A stretch of DNA of 44,221 bases, taken from Pseudoxanthomonas suwonensis (GTDB taxonomy: Bacteria; Pseudomonadota; Gammaproteobacteria; Xanthomonadales; Xanthomonadaceae). Position 1 is the first letter of the stretch. Each line of letters opens with the position of its first letter. The DNA lies in contig JAUNRQ010000004.1 of assembly GCA_030535605.1 (NCBI GenBank), forward strand, positions 11,357-55,577, written 5' to 3'. The notes under the pieces are model-generated. The model was not told where the DNA came from and searched no databases. It saw only the letters and a program-made list of their open reading frames with translations. This document shows positions 1 through 8,147 of the stretch, piece by piece. The translations under genes were made by a program, and so were the position numbers.

Positions 1-1
1 C

Positions 2-16
2 GTCGCCAAGGCCTGA
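2..16 (+). CDS. C-terminal tail of an upstream gene (partial)
   Basis: Only the last four codons (V-A-K-A) and a TGA lie in the window, in the frame starting at base 2. They are read as a gene end because a perfect intrinsic terminator follows 16 bases later. Nothing can be said about the product. Confidence 0.4.
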   Translation, partial: VAKA

Positions 17-32
17 GGCCCGGCGACCGCAG

Positions 33-57
33 AAAGCCCCGCATTGCGGGGCTTTTT
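33..57 (+). terminator. Rho-independent terminator
   Basis: A perfect 10-bp stem (AAAGCCCCGC, bases 33-42; GCGGGGCTTT, 46-55) closes on the loop ATT and runs into a T tract at 53-57. It directly follows the partial plus-strand gene end and faces the end of the minus-strand dipeptidase. The A-tract on the 5' side would let it work in both directions. Confidence 0.9.
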
Positions 58-107
58 CGTGTCTGCTTCATGGGGCCGGGCGCCGGTTCTGGCGCGGGGG
101 CATCGTC

Positions 108-1307
108 TCAGCGTCGGGCGCCGTCCTCGATGGCGGTCCAGGTACGCAGGAAATTGCCGCCCAGCAGCTTGCGCAGGTCGGACTCGCTCCAGCCCCGGGC
201 CTGCAGGGCGGCAATGAGGTTGGGGAAGTCGGCGACCGTGCGCAGTCCATCGGCCAGTTCGCCGCCGACGCCATCGAAATCCGATCCCAGGCCGATGTGA
301 TCGATGCCGACCAGTTCGCGGCCGTATTCGATCTGCTCGATCACCGCCGACAGCGGCGTTTGCGGGGTCGGATTGGCGGCGTCGAAGGCGCGGTTGAATG
401 CGGCGATGTCCTCCAGCGGCCGGCCTTCGGCCTCGGCGCGTTCGTTGCGCTGGCGGATGGCCTCGCGCTCGCGGAACTTGGTCTGCATGTTGGCCGCGGC
501 AGCCGGGTTGACGAAGGCGGTGCCGAACGGGATCTGGATCACGCCGCCGCGCGCGGCCACGGCCTTGGCGACCTCGTCGCTGATGTTGCGTTCGAAGCCC
601 GGCGTGAAGTGGCGGAAGGCCGAGTGCGAGACGATCACCGGCACCGTGCTGGCCTCGATGGCCTGCATCGCCGCCTGGTCGGACAGGTGCGAGACATCGA
701 CCATCATCCCCAGCCGGTTCATCTCGGCAATCACCTCGCGGCCGAACGGGCTCAATCCGTTCCACTTGCGTTCCACCCCGTAGGACGCATCCGACAGCCG
801 GTTGGAGGCGCTGTGCGAGAAGGTGATGTAGCGGATGCCGCGTTCGAAGAAGAACGCCACGCGCGAGAGGTCGTCGCCCAGTGGTGCGCCGTTTTCCATG
901 CCCATCGGCAACAGCACGCGTCCGCCTTCACGCGCCTGGACCTCGCGCGGGGACAGCATCAGGCCGAACTTGTCCGGGTGCTGGCTGGCCAGTGCGCGGA
1001 CGGCGTCGATCTGCCGGTTGGCCACGTCCCAGGCCGCGCCGGAGGCGTCATCGCCAGCGGAGGTGTAGATCGACATCCACGCCACGTCCAGGCCGCCGGC
1101 GCGCGCTTTGGGCCAGTCGAACTCGCGGCCGGGGGCATCGTCCCCGAGGTCGAGCCAGCCATCCATGAGCATGCCCGGTGCGTCGATGTGGGTGTCGACG
1201 ATGATGGCGTCCTGTGCCAAGGCGCGGGCGGCGTCGGTGGCCTGGGCCAGCAACGGGCCGCTGGCGATGCCCAGAGCAAGGGCGGTGAACAGCAGGGTCT
1301 TGCGCAT
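108..1307 (-). CDS. Secreted M19 (renal-dipeptidase family) zinc dipeptidase
   Basis: A protein of 399 aa. A signal peptide occupies about residues 1-23, with a likely cut after AQA, so it should act in the periplasm or be exported. The binuclear-zinc signature of membrane dipeptidases is complete: HID at 40-42, a Glu in MGMENG, His in DVSH and VSHSAFR, and Asp in GSDFDG. The family hydrolyses dipeptides, often with broad or D-residue specificity; substrate cannot be told here. I chose ATG 1307 over an in-frame codon at 1346 because GGAGG sits 6 nt before it and the signal peptide starts there. It starts 11 nt after the hutI stop, so the two genes are probably co-transcribed. Confidence 0.93.
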   Translation of the reverse strand: MRKTLLFTALALGIASGPLLAQATDAARALAQDAIIVDTHIDAPGMLMDGWLDLGDDAPGREFDWPKARAGGLDVAWMSIYTSAGDDASGAAWDVANRQIDAVRALASQHPDKFGLMLSPREVQAREGGRVLLPMGMENGAPLGDDLSRVAFFFERGIRYITFSHSASNRLSDASYGVERKWNGLSPFGREVIAEMNRLGMMVDVSHLSDQAAMQAIEASTVPVIVSHSAFRHFTPGFERNISDEVAKAVAARGGVIQIPFGTAFVNPAAAANMQTKFREREAIRQRNERAEAEGRPLEDIAAFNRAFDAANPTPQTPLSAVIEQIEYGRELVGIDHIGLGSDFDGVGGELADGLRTVADFPNLIAALQARGWSESDLRKLLGGNFLRTWTAIEDGARR

Positions 1308-1318
1308 CGAATCCTCCA

Positions 1319-2524
1319 TCAGGTCAGGCGACGGCCACCGCTCCACACGCCGGCGACCAGATCACCCCCCAGCCAATAACACAGTTCCGCCGGTTGCCGC
1401 ACGTGCCAATGGATGAAGTCGGCGCGTGCACCGGCCTGCAGGCGGCCGCGATCGGACAGCCCCAGCGCGGCGGCGGCGTGCGTGGTCGCCCCGCGCAGTG
1501 CTTCCTCCGGGGTCAGCCGGAAATGCGTGCAGGCCAGTTGCATCGCCTGGCGCAGGCTGCGCAGCGGCGAGGTGCCGGGGTTGAGATCGGTGGCCACCGC
1601 CATCGGCACGCCCTGGGCGCGCAACTCGTCGATCGGTGGAAGCCGGGTTTCGCGCAGCACGTGGAATGCACCCGGCAGCAACACCGCGACGGTGCCGGCC
1701 GCGCGCATCGCCGCGACGCCCTCGGCGCTGGTGTATTCGATGTGGTCCGCCGACAGCGCACCATGACCTGCAGCCAGCGCCACGCCGCCCAGGTCGCTGA
1801 GCTGGTCGGCATGCAGCTTTACCGGCAGGCCAAGGGCTCTGGCGGCGGCAAACAGCCGGTCGGTCTGGGCCGGGCTGAAACCGATGCCTTCGCAATAGGC
1901 ATCCACCGCATCGATCAGGCCCTCGGCGTGCAGCCGTGGCATCCAGTCGATCACCGCGTGGATGTAGTCATCCGCGCGGCCGGCGTATTCCGGCGGCAGG
2001 GCATGCGCGGCCAGGTAGGTGGTGTGGACCGTGATGCCCAGCGTCTGGCCCAATTGCCGCGCGACACGCAGCATGCGCCGCTCGCTGTCGAAATCCAGCC
2101 CGTAACCGGACTTGATCTCCACCGTGGTGACGCCGTCGCGCAGCAGGTCGCGCACCCGCGGCAACGATTCGGCCAGCAGCCGCGCCTCGTCCGCGGCGCG
2201 GACCGCGCGCACGCTGGAGAGGATGCCGCCACCGTGGCGCGCGATCTCCTCGTAACTGGCACCTTGCAGACGCTGCTCGAACTCGCCGGCGCGATCGCCC
2301 GCGAACACGGCGTGGGTATGACAGTCGACCAGGCCGGGCGTGATCAATCCCGCCACCTCGTGGCCGTCGCGGTCCAGCTCCGCCGGCAGGCCGCTGCGTG
2401 GCCCGGCGTAGGCGACGACACCATCGCGCCACGCCAGTGCGCCGTCTTCGACAAGACCGTAGCCGGCAGCAGCGTCGAGGGTGGCGAGGCGCGCACCCAG
2501 CAGCAGGCCGTTGCCTTCAGTCAT
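1319..2524 (-). CDS. hutI: Imidazolonepropionase
   Basis: Protein of 401 aa in the amidohydrolase superfamily. It hydrolyses 4-imidazolone-5-propionate to N-formimidoyl-L-glutamate, the third step of histidine degradation, in the cytoplasm. Visible metal and catalytic elements are HTH at 69-71 (CHTHAVF), KLHADQ and ATDLNPG near the C-terminus, and EIKSGYGLD in the middle, all typical of HutI. ATG 2524 is preferred to an upstream codon at 2707 because conserved sequence begins a few residues after it; its ribosome binding site (GGGA) is weak. hutF, the next enzyme in this pathway, diverges from the other side of a 306-bp gap. hutH, hutU, hutG and hutC are not in the window. Confidence 0.95.
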   Translation of the reverse strand: MTEGNGLLLGARLATLDAAAGYGLVEDGALAWRDGVVAYAGPRSGLPAELDRDGHEVAGLITPGLVDCHTHAVFAGDRAGEFEQRLQGASYEEIARHGGGILSSVRAVRAADEARLLAESLPRVRDLLRDGVTTVEIKSGYGLDFDSERRMLRVARQLGQTLGITVHTTYLAAHALPPEYAGRADDYIHAVIDWMPRLHAEGLIDAVDAYCEGIGFSPAQTDRLFAAARALGLPVKLHADQLSDLGGVALAAGHGALSADHIEYTSAEGVAAMRAAGTVAVLLPGAFHVLRETRLPPIDELRAQGVPMAVATDLNPGTSPLRSLRQAMQLACTHFRLTPEEALRGATTHAAAALGLSDRGRLQAGARADFIHWHVRQPAELCYWLGGDLVAGVWSGGRRLT

Positions 2525-2830
2525 GGCGACGTCCCGCGGGTGGTCATCTCGGACTGCTCGTGCACTCGCGATCGTTTCACGATGCCGCCTCCATTGATGA
2601 GGGAATGGGGCAGTGTCCGCGACGGCGCTGGCGCGATGCAAGCCGCACGCCGGTCGCCACTGTCGGCCTTGACGCCGCCGTTGCCGCCCGGCGCGTCGTG
2701 CGGCCATGGACGCGGGTCCTTGCAGTCGGAGAATCAGCCGTCAGCGAACGCACGCGATGCCAGCCAAGGCGCGAGCACTCCGACGACCACGGCCATCCGC
2801 AATGCATGGGCCAACGCCTACAATCCGGGC
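2525..2830. promoter_or_regulatory. Divergent hutI/hutF intergenic region
   Basis: 306 bases with no supported gene. On the hutF side there is a clear -10 element (listed separately). I see no convincing HutC-type palindrome and no -10 match for hutI. Long frames run through this gap on both strands, but they look like GC-driven shadows. Confidence 0.5.
2819..2824 (+). promoter_or_regulatory. -10 element of a probable leaderless hutF promoter
   Basis: TACAAT, then six bases (CCGGGC), then the hutF ATG at 2831. This spacing puts the transcript start on or next to the A of ATG, so the mRNA would have no leader. No Shine-Dalgarno sequence precedes the ATG, which agrees. Confidence 0.7.
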
Positions 2831-4075
2831 ATGACCAGCAACCACGGCCAGTCCCCCGCACGCGATGCTCATGGCTGGCGTCTGCCCGGCATCGCCAACC
2901 TGCATTCGCATGCCTTCCAGCGCGCCATGGCCGGCTTGGCCGAGCGCCAGGGCGATCCCAATGATTCGTTCTGGACCTGGCGCGAGACGATGTACGCGAT
3001 GGCGGCGCGTTTAGATCCGGACGCGCTGCACGCCGTGGCCGCGCAGCTGTACGCGGAGATGCTGCAAGCCGGTTATACCCGCGTGTGCGAATTCCACTAC
3101 CTGCACCATGCGCCGGACGGTCGCCCGTACGACGATGCGGCGGCGATGTCGCGGGCATTGATTGCTGCGGCTCGCGATACCGGCATCCGCCTGACCCTGT
3201 TGCCGGTGCTGTACATGCGAGGGGGTTTCGATGACCGTCCGCTGGCACCGCGGCAGCAACGCTTCGCCCATGACATCGACGGCTGGCTTCGCCTGTTCGA
3301 AACGCTGCGTGCAGAAGAAGGTCCGCACCTGCGCGTCGGTTGCGCCTTCCACAGCCTGCGGGCGGTGACCGCGCGGGCACTGCGCGATGTCTGCGAGGCA
3401 CTGCCGGCGACGACGCCCGTCCACATCCACATTGCCGAGCAGACCGCCGAGGTCGACGACTGCATTGCCCGCCATGGCCAGCCGCCGGTGGCCTGGTTGC
3501 TCGACAACGCGCCGGTGGACGCGCGTTGGACGCTGGTACACGCCACCCACCTGACCGATGCGGAAGTGCACGGCATCGCTGCCAGCGGTGCCACCGTCGC
3601 GATCTGCCCGACCACCGAGGCCAACCTCGGTGACGGTCTGTTTCCGCTGCGCGACTATCTGGATGCCGGTGGCGCGTGGGGCATCGGCTCGGACTCCCAT
3701 GTTTCGGTCGATCCGGTCGAGGAACTGCGCTGGCTGGAATACGGCCAGCGCCTGTTCACGCGTCGCCGCAACATCGCCGTGCGTCGTGACAGTCCCAGCG
3801 TCGGCAGCACCCTGTTTGCGGACGTCCAGGCCAGCGCAGCGCGCTCCACGGGCTTGGACGAGGCCGGCGAATTCCTGTGGCTGGACGCCGACGCCCCGCA
3901 ACTGGCGGCGGCCACGGCGGATGACGTGCTGGATCGCTGGATCTTCAGCGGCAGCCGGCCGTTGGTGCGCGAGGTGGCGATTGACGGTGCCACGCTGGTA
4001 AGCGAAGGACGGCATCGCGATGCGGAGCGCCTGGCGCACCGCTTCACGCAGGCGATGCGCACATTGCTGGCGTAA
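2831..4075 (+). CDS. hutF: Formimidoylglutamate deiminase
   Basis: Protein of 414 aa in the amidohydrolase superfamily. It deiminates N-formimidoyl-L-glutamate to N-formyl-L-glutamate plus ammonia, the route completed by HutG. Seen: the metal-binding HSH at 25-27 within NLHSHAFQRAMAGLAE, HIHIAEQ in the middle, LVHATH, and GIGSDSHVS for the catalytic Asp region. The protein starts only about 20 residues before the first metal motif, whereas I recall Pseudomonas HutF (about 450 aa) having a longer N-terminal beta region. The frame is open far upstream, but that sequence does not resemble HutF. A -10 box 6 nt before this ATG supports the short form. Confidence 0.93.
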   Translation: MTSNHGQSPARDAHGWRLPGIANLHSHAFQRAMAGLAERQGDPNDSFWTWRETMYAMAARLDPDALHAVAAQLYAEMLQAGYTRVCEFHYLHHAPDGRPYDDAAAMSRALIAAARDTGIRLTLLPVLYMRGGFDDRPLAPRQQRFAHDIDGWLRLFETLRAEEGPHLRVGCAFHSLRAVTARALRDVCEALPATTPVHIHIAEQTAEVDDCIARHGQPPVAWLLDNAPVDARWTLVHATHLTDAEVHGIAASGATVAICPTTEANLGDGLFPLRDYLDAGGAWGIGSDSHVSVDPVEELRWLEYGQRLFTRRRNIAVRRDSPSVGSTLFADVQASAARSTGLDEAGEFLWLDADAPQLAAATADDVLDRWIFSGSRPLVREVAIDGATLVSEGRHRDAERLAHRFTQAMRTLLA

Positions 4076-4193
4076 GCACTTCGGATGCCGCAGCGGCTTG
4101 AGCGGTAGCGGGATGTATCAGGGGGGGCGAGTCGGCTTTCCCCGGCTTGCATTGCAGCAGCGTTGTCCCTGCATGGCGGAGCCAGGCGCTGCT

Positions 4194-4688
4194 CTACGCG
4201 TCGACGCCTTCCAGACGCAGCAGGAAGCGTTTGGTGTCGATGCCGCCTCCGAAGCCGGTGAGGGCGCCGCCACTGCCGATGACGCGGTGGCAGGGGATGA
4301 TGATCGGGATCGGGTTGCGGCCGTTGGCGGCGCCGATGGCGCGGACGGCGCGGGGGCGGCCGATGGCGGCGGCTTGCTGGGCGTAGCTGCGGGTCTTGCC
4401 ATAGGGGATCGTGCGCAGCGCGTCCCAGGCCATGCGTTGGAACGCGGTGCCGCGTGGAGCGAGCGGCAGGTCGAAGCCGTTACGGACGCCGGCGAAGTAC
4501 TCGTCCAGCTGCGTGCGGGCGCGGTCCAGCAACAGATGGTGGCCTTCGCACCAGTCGCCGTCCCGTTTGGCGGGGTGGCGGTTTTCCGGAAATTCCACGG
4601 CACGGATGCCTTCATCATCCGCAGCGATGAGCAGGCGCCCGACCGGCCCGGGGTGCCAGGTGAACCAGGTGATGGGCGTGGTCGTCAT
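4194..4688 (-). CDS. ogt: Methylated-DNA--protein-cysteine methyltransferase
   Basis: Protein of 164 aa. It removes O6-methylguanine (and O4-methylthymine) lesions by moving the alkyl group to its own cysteine. The acceptor site IPCHRVIGS is present with Cys133, preceded by PYGKTRSYAQ and AIGAANGRNP, both family hallmarks. ATG 4688 overlaps the stop of the upstream Ada-AlkA gene as ATGA, so the two are translationally coupled. In E. coli Ada the methyltransferase domain is fused to the Ada regulator; here that activity sits in a separate coupled gene. Confidence 0.95.
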   Translation of the reverse strand: MTTTPITWFTWHPGPVGRLLIAADDEGIRAVEFPENRHPAKRDGDWCEGHHLLLDRARTQLDEYFAGVRNGFDLPLAPRGTAFQRMAWDALRTIPYGKTRSYAQQAAAIGRPRAVRAIGAANGRNPIPIIIPCHRVIGSGGALTGFGGGIDTKRFLLRLEGVDA

Positions 4689-6169
4689 GAGGATCGCTCC
4701 GTGTGCGTGTCGGCAGCGGCATGCCACAGTTGGACGACGGCGTGGCTGCGCCAGGGGCGCCAGTCTTCCGCACGTTCCCGCATCTGCCGTTCGGTGAGAG
4801 TGCGGCTGCCACCGGCACGGCGTCGCAGGATCAGGTCGCCGGCGGGAAAGGCGTCCGGATGGCGCAGCCCGCGCATCGCGATGTAGTGCGCGCTCCAGCC
4901 GCCGATGCCGGGCAGGGCAGTCCAGGCGGCGATGAAGTCATCGAGCGCCTGTTCCGGTGCGAAGTCCAGAAGGCCGTCGTCGAGCGCTGCGGCGATGGCG
5001 TGGATTGTCGCCGCGCGTTGCCGGGTCAGGCCAATGCCGTCCAGGTCGGCGTCGCGCAGCGCAGCCGGCGGCGGGAACAGGCTGTGCAATTGTTCCGTCG
5101 CGCCCACCGGCAGGCGCTGGCCGTGACGCTCCACCAGTCGACGCGCCAGGGTGGTGGCTGCGGCCACGCTGACCTGCTGGCCGAGCACGGCACGGACCGC
5201 GACCTCGAAGCCGTCCCAGCCACCGGCCAGACGCAGGCCCGGGCGGGTGGCGAGCAGTGGAGTCAGCAGCGGATCCGTGCCGAGATGGGCGTGGAGCGTG
5301 GCTGGATCGGCGTCGAGGTCGAACATGCGCCGCACTCGCTGGACAATGTCGGGCAGCAGGTCGGCGGGTACGTTGTGCAGGCGCAAACGCAGCGCCGGTT
5401 CGCCGTCATCCCCCGGGGACAGGTGCAGCCAGGCCGGTGCGGCGCCGGGTTGCGGGCCGGCCTGAAGCATGCGTGCGTAATGATGCGTACCGATGTCCTC
5501 GATGCCCGGCAGGCCACGCAACCGCAGGAAGTCCAGGCTGGCGGCGAAGTCGAAAGGCGGCCGGTAGCCCAGTCGCAGCGTCAGCGGTCCGTGGTCAGGG
5601 GCAGTGCCGCGTTGCCCGCGCAAGCGCGTCGGCGGTATCCCGTAGGCACTGGAAAAGGCCGCATTGAATCGGCGCAGGCTGCGGAATCCTGACGCAGCGG
5701 CGACATCGGTCATCGGCAGCCGGCTTTCGCTGAGCAACTGCTTGGCAAACAACAGGCGGCGGGTCGCCTGGACCTGCTGCGGACTCACGCCCAGCGTGTC
5801 GACGAACAGCCGTCGCAGATGGCGCTCACCCAAATGCAGGCGACGGGCGATGTCGGCCAACGGCGCGTCGTCCAGCGCGCCGGCTTCGATGAGGCGCAAT
5901 GCGCGGGCCACCAAGGTGTCGCCACGGCGCCAGCCGCCTTGTGCCGGGGACAACTCGGGCCTGCAGCGCAGGCACGGGCGGAAGCCGGCGGCTTCGGCCT
6001 CGGCCGCGCTGCGGTAATAGTCCACGTTCGCCGGTTTCGGTGGCGGTGCCGGGCACAGCGGTCGGCAATAGATGCCCGTTGTTTTCACCGCGGTGAAGAA
6101 CAAGCCGTCGAATCGCGGATCCCGGGCCAGCCGGGCACGCTCGCAGACGAGGGGATCCAGTGTGTGCAT
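4685..6169 (-). CDS. Ada-type regulator fused to AlkA DNA-3-methyladenine glycosylase
   Basis: Protein of 494 aa with three parts: an Ada metal-binding/methylphosphotriester domain with Cys35, Cys39, Cys66 and Cys69 (GIYCRPLC and RPCLRC); an AraC-type helix-turn-helix around residues 85-185; and an AlkA N-domain plus HhH-GPD glycosylase (LPGIGGWSAHYIAMRG, catalytic Asp445 in PAGDLIL). It should sense DNA methylation through Cys35, activate its own operon and excise alkylated bases. I prefer ATG 6169 to an in-frame GTG at 6175. A TANNNT element (TAGTCT) lies exactly 6 nt before the ATG, and the GTG would touch it. The gene overlaps ogt downstream by ATGA. Confidence 0.94.
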   Translation of the reverse strand: MHTLDPLVCERARLARDPRFDGLFFTAVKTTGIYCRPLCPAPPPKPANVDYYRSAAEAEAAGFRPCLRCRPELSPAQGGWRRGDTLVARALRLIEAGALDDAPLADIARRLHLGERHLRRLFVDTLGVSPQQVQATRRLLFAKQLLSESRLPMTDVAAASGFRSLRRFNAAFSSAYGIPPTRLRGQRGTAPDHGPLTLRLGYRPPFDFAASLDFLRLRGLPGIEDIGTHHYARMLQAGPQPGAAPAWLHLSPGDDGEPALRLRLHNVPADLLPDIVQRVRRMFDLDADPATLHAHLGTDPLLTPLLATRPGLRLAGGWDGFEVAVRAVLGQQVSVAAATTLARRLVERHGQRLPVGATEQLHSLFPPPAALRDADLDGIGLTRQRAATIHAIAAALDDGLLDFAPEQALDDFIAAWTALPGIGGWSAHYIAMRGLRHPDAFPAGDLILRRRAGGSRTLTERQMRERAEDWRPWRSHAVVQLWHAAADTHTERSS

Positions 6170-6175
6170 GGCCAC

Positions 6176-6181
6176 AGACTA
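6176..6181 (-). promoter_or_regulatory. -10 element of a probable leaderless ada-alkA promoter
   Basis: TAGTCT on the minus strand, followed by GTGGCC and the ATG at 6169. It matches the TANNNT plus 6-nt geometry seen before several genes here. No E. coli-type Ada box was recognised upstream. Confidence 0.55.
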
Positions 6182-6250
6182 CTGCGGCGGGCCGGTCGCG
6201 GCTCGCCGCATCCGGACATCGATGTCGACGCCGTCCGGTGGCCTGCCGCG

Positions 6251-7492
6251 TCAACGCAGCGCCGGCTCCAATGCCCGCGGATCGCCGTCGTTGTCCGCCG
6301 CTGGAATGCCCAGCAGCCTCGTCAGCAGCGGATAGACATCGACATTGTCGACTGCCGGCAGCACCGTGCCCTGGCGGAAGGCCGGGCCGCGGGCGATGAA
6401 GATCGCGCGCATCGACGGCAGTGCCGGGTCGTAGCCGTGCGAGCCGCGGGTGCGTTGCGGCACTTGCGCGAATCGCTGGATGACCTGGCGCGGATGGGCG
6501 TTCCAGCCCTCGTCCATCTGGCAGATGATCGCCGGTACCCGCGGGTGGCGGCCGTAATGCCAACGTGTCGGAAGCTCGTTCCTGCGCCAGCATTCATGGT
6601 GCTGGTGACGGCCGAGCAATTGCGCTTCGGCTTCGCGCGTGCGGCCGGGTCTTGGTGCAAATCCGACCGACTGGCCGGCGCTGACGGTCTCGGCGTTGGC
6701 CGGGTCGACCATGTCCTCCAGCGCGACGACGTTGCCCGCCGGCACCGCCGCCATGCCGTGGTCGGAGACCACGATCAGGTTGATCGACTCCAGTTGTCCG
6801 CGGTCACGCAGGCCGTTGACCAGGCGACCGATGGCCTCGTCGACTTCGCGTACCGCCGCGTGCACCTCGGCGGAATCCGGACCGTGGCCGTGGCCAATGG
6901 TGTCGACCTGCTCGAAGTACAAGGTCGCCAGCCGCGGACGGGTGGCTGCCGGCTCGTCGAGCCAGCCAAGCACGGTATCGACCCGCGTGCTGGCCGTCGC
7001 CTTGCCGTCGTAGGGCAACCAGCGGCCGGGGCGCACGCCCTGGATCGGTGCTTCGCTGCCGGGCCAGAACATGGTCGCGGTCCGAAGTCCGGCCTTTTCC
7101 GCCCCCACCCAGACCGGTTCACCCTGCCACCAGCGGCCATCGCCCACCGCATCGCGGTTGGCCAGGCTGAAGTCGCCCAACTCGGCGTCATGCATGGTGT
7201 TGTGGACGATGCCGTGGCGGTCCGGCCGCAGCCCGGTGACGATGCTGTAGTGGTTGGGGAAGGTCAGCGAGGGGTAGGAGGGCGTCATCCACTCGGCACG
7301 CACGCCTTCGGCCGCAAGCGCCCGCAGGTTGGGCGATTCGTCCAGATACCGAGGATGGAAGCCATCCAGCGACACCAGCAGCAGGCTAGGAGTGGCGTGC
7401 GCAGCGGCCTCCCGCGTCGGGGTGGACTGGCAGGCCGCGAGCAGCCCGGCGAGCAGCAGCGCGCCGGCGAGGCGGAAAGGCAAGATGGTCAT
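6251..7492 (-). CDS. Type I phosphodiesterase/nucleotide pyrophosphatase (ENPP-like) lipoprotein
   Basis: Protein of 413 aa. A lipoprotein signal ends in LLAAC with Cys21, so it is probably membrane-anchored and periplasmic. The alkaline-phosphatase fold signatures of the ENPP group are present: SLDGF with metal-binding Asp43, the nucleophile Thr77 in SLTFPNHYSIVTG, GHGHGPDS, and VSDHGM. The family cleaves phosphodiester or pyrophosphate bonds in nucleotides and related compounds; the substrate is unknown. An upstream in-frame ATG at 7501 overlaps a -10-like TAGGAT, so 7492, seven bases after that box, is the better start. Confidence 0.9.
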   Translation of the reverse strand: MTILPFRLAGALLLAGLLAACQSTPTREAAAHATPSLLLVSLDGFHPRYLDESPNLRALAAEGVRAEWMTPSYPSLTFPNHYSIVTGLRPDRHGIVHNTMHDAELGDFSLANRDAVGDGRWWQGEPVWVGAEKAGLRTATMFWPGSEAPIQGVRPGRWLPYDGKATASTRVDTVLGWLDEPAATRPRLATLYFEQVDTIGHGHGPDSAEVHAAVREVDEAIGRLVNGLRDRGQLESINLIVVSDHGMAAVPAGNVVALEDMVDPANAETVSAGQSVGFAPRPGRTREAEAQLLGRHQHHECWRRNELPTRWHYGRHPRVPAIICQMDEGWNAHPRQVIQRFAQVPQRTRGSHGYDPALPSMRAIFIARGPAFRQGTVLPAVDNVDVYPLLTRLLGIPAADNDGDPRALEPALR

Positions 7493-7499
7493 GGTCGAC

Positions 7500-7505
7500 A
7501 TCCTA
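7500..7505 (-). promoter_or_regulatory. -10 element upstream of the phosphodiesterase
   Basis: TAGGAT on the minus strand, 7 bases (GTCGACC) before ATG 7492. This geometry suggests a leaderless or near-leaderless transcript. No Shine-Dalgarno sequence is visible. Confidence 0.5.
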
Positions 7506-7734
7506 GCGGCTGTCGATGACAGTCGGGAAACCGGGCTGGTCGTGCGCGTCACCGACCAATGACAGCGATGGATTGTTTCGCTGCGTCTGCTCCTGCCGGG
7601 AGGGCTGCGGCGTGGTGCTATCGGTCCCGGGTGCCAAATAGCCCCGTGTCACGCCGGCGGCGCTCTTGAGCCCGGACGTGGGCCGCCGAACGCGTCGCTG
7701 GCCCGGCTGCCGTCACGTCGATCGCATTTGTTGA

Positions 7735-7770
7735 TTACGCATGTAAACTAACAGCCGATTACATGTGTAA
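7735..7770 (+). promoter_or_regulatory. Two BlaI/MecI-type operator dyads
   Basis: TTACGCATGTAA (7735-7746) and TTACATGTGTAA (7759-7770) are two near-identical dyads with TTAC/TGTAA half-sites, 24 bp apart centre to centre, ending 8 bases before the blaI-like ATG. BlaI/MecI repressors bind TACA-N-TGTA dyads, so this is very likely the autoregulatory operator. TAAACT (7744-7749), overlapping the first dyad, could be the -10 box. The AT-rich patch stands out from its GC-rich surroundings. Confidence 0.8.
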
Positions 7771-7778
7771 GCATAGAC

Positions 7779-8147
7779 ATGACGCCGACCATTTCCGACG
7801 CTGAATCCGTGGTCATGGAAATACTTTGGCAACGCCAGCCACTGGCTGCCGATGAGGTGGTGGCAGCGTTGGCCGGACGTCAGGACTGGGCCGAGCCGAC
7901 CATCAAGACCCTGCTCAACCGCCTGCTCAAAAAGGGCGCAATCCGTGCCGAACGCGATGGTCGACGCTACCTTTACAGTCCGGTGCTGCGCCGCGAGGCG
8001 TGGGTGTCGGACGAAAGCGAATCGCTTCTGCAGCGACTGTTCGATGGTCGACTCGCGCCGCTGGTCGCGCACTTCGGCGAGCAACGAAAGCTCAGCCCGC
8101 AGGACATCGCCGAATTGCGCCGGCTGATCAAGGAATTCGACAAGTGA
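7779..8147 (+). CDS. BlaI/MecI/CopY-family transcriptional repressor
   Basis: Protein of 122 aa, the usual length. An N-terminal winged helix (ISDAESVVMEILW through TIKTLLNRLLKKGAI) is followed by a dimerisation and cleavage region. The family represses its own operon as a dimer until a partner M56 protease triggers its cleavage. The next gene encodes such a protease, and its GTG start overlaps this stop as GTGA. Two dyads fitting the family's operator lie just upstream. No beta-lactamase is next to it, so the regulated target is probably elsewhere or is the operon itself. Confidence 0.92.
   Translation: MTPTISDAESVVMEILWQRQPLAADEVVAALAGRQDWAEPTIKTLLNRLLKKGAIRAERDGRRYLYSPVLRREAWVSDESESLLQRLFDGRLAPLVAHFGEQRKLSPQDIAELRRLIKEFDK

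Noticed and set aside
1394..2830. A very long plus-strand frame (about 480 codons) running into hutF
   Set aside because: It lies antisense to hutI, has no family resemblance, and its codon composition fits a shadow of a GC-rich gene; only the part from 2831 on is HutF.
6175..6177. GTG as the start of the Ada-AlkA gene
   Set aside because: It directly abuts the -10-like TAGTCT, leaving no room for a start; ATG 6169 gives the family N-terminus and the 6-nt spacing.
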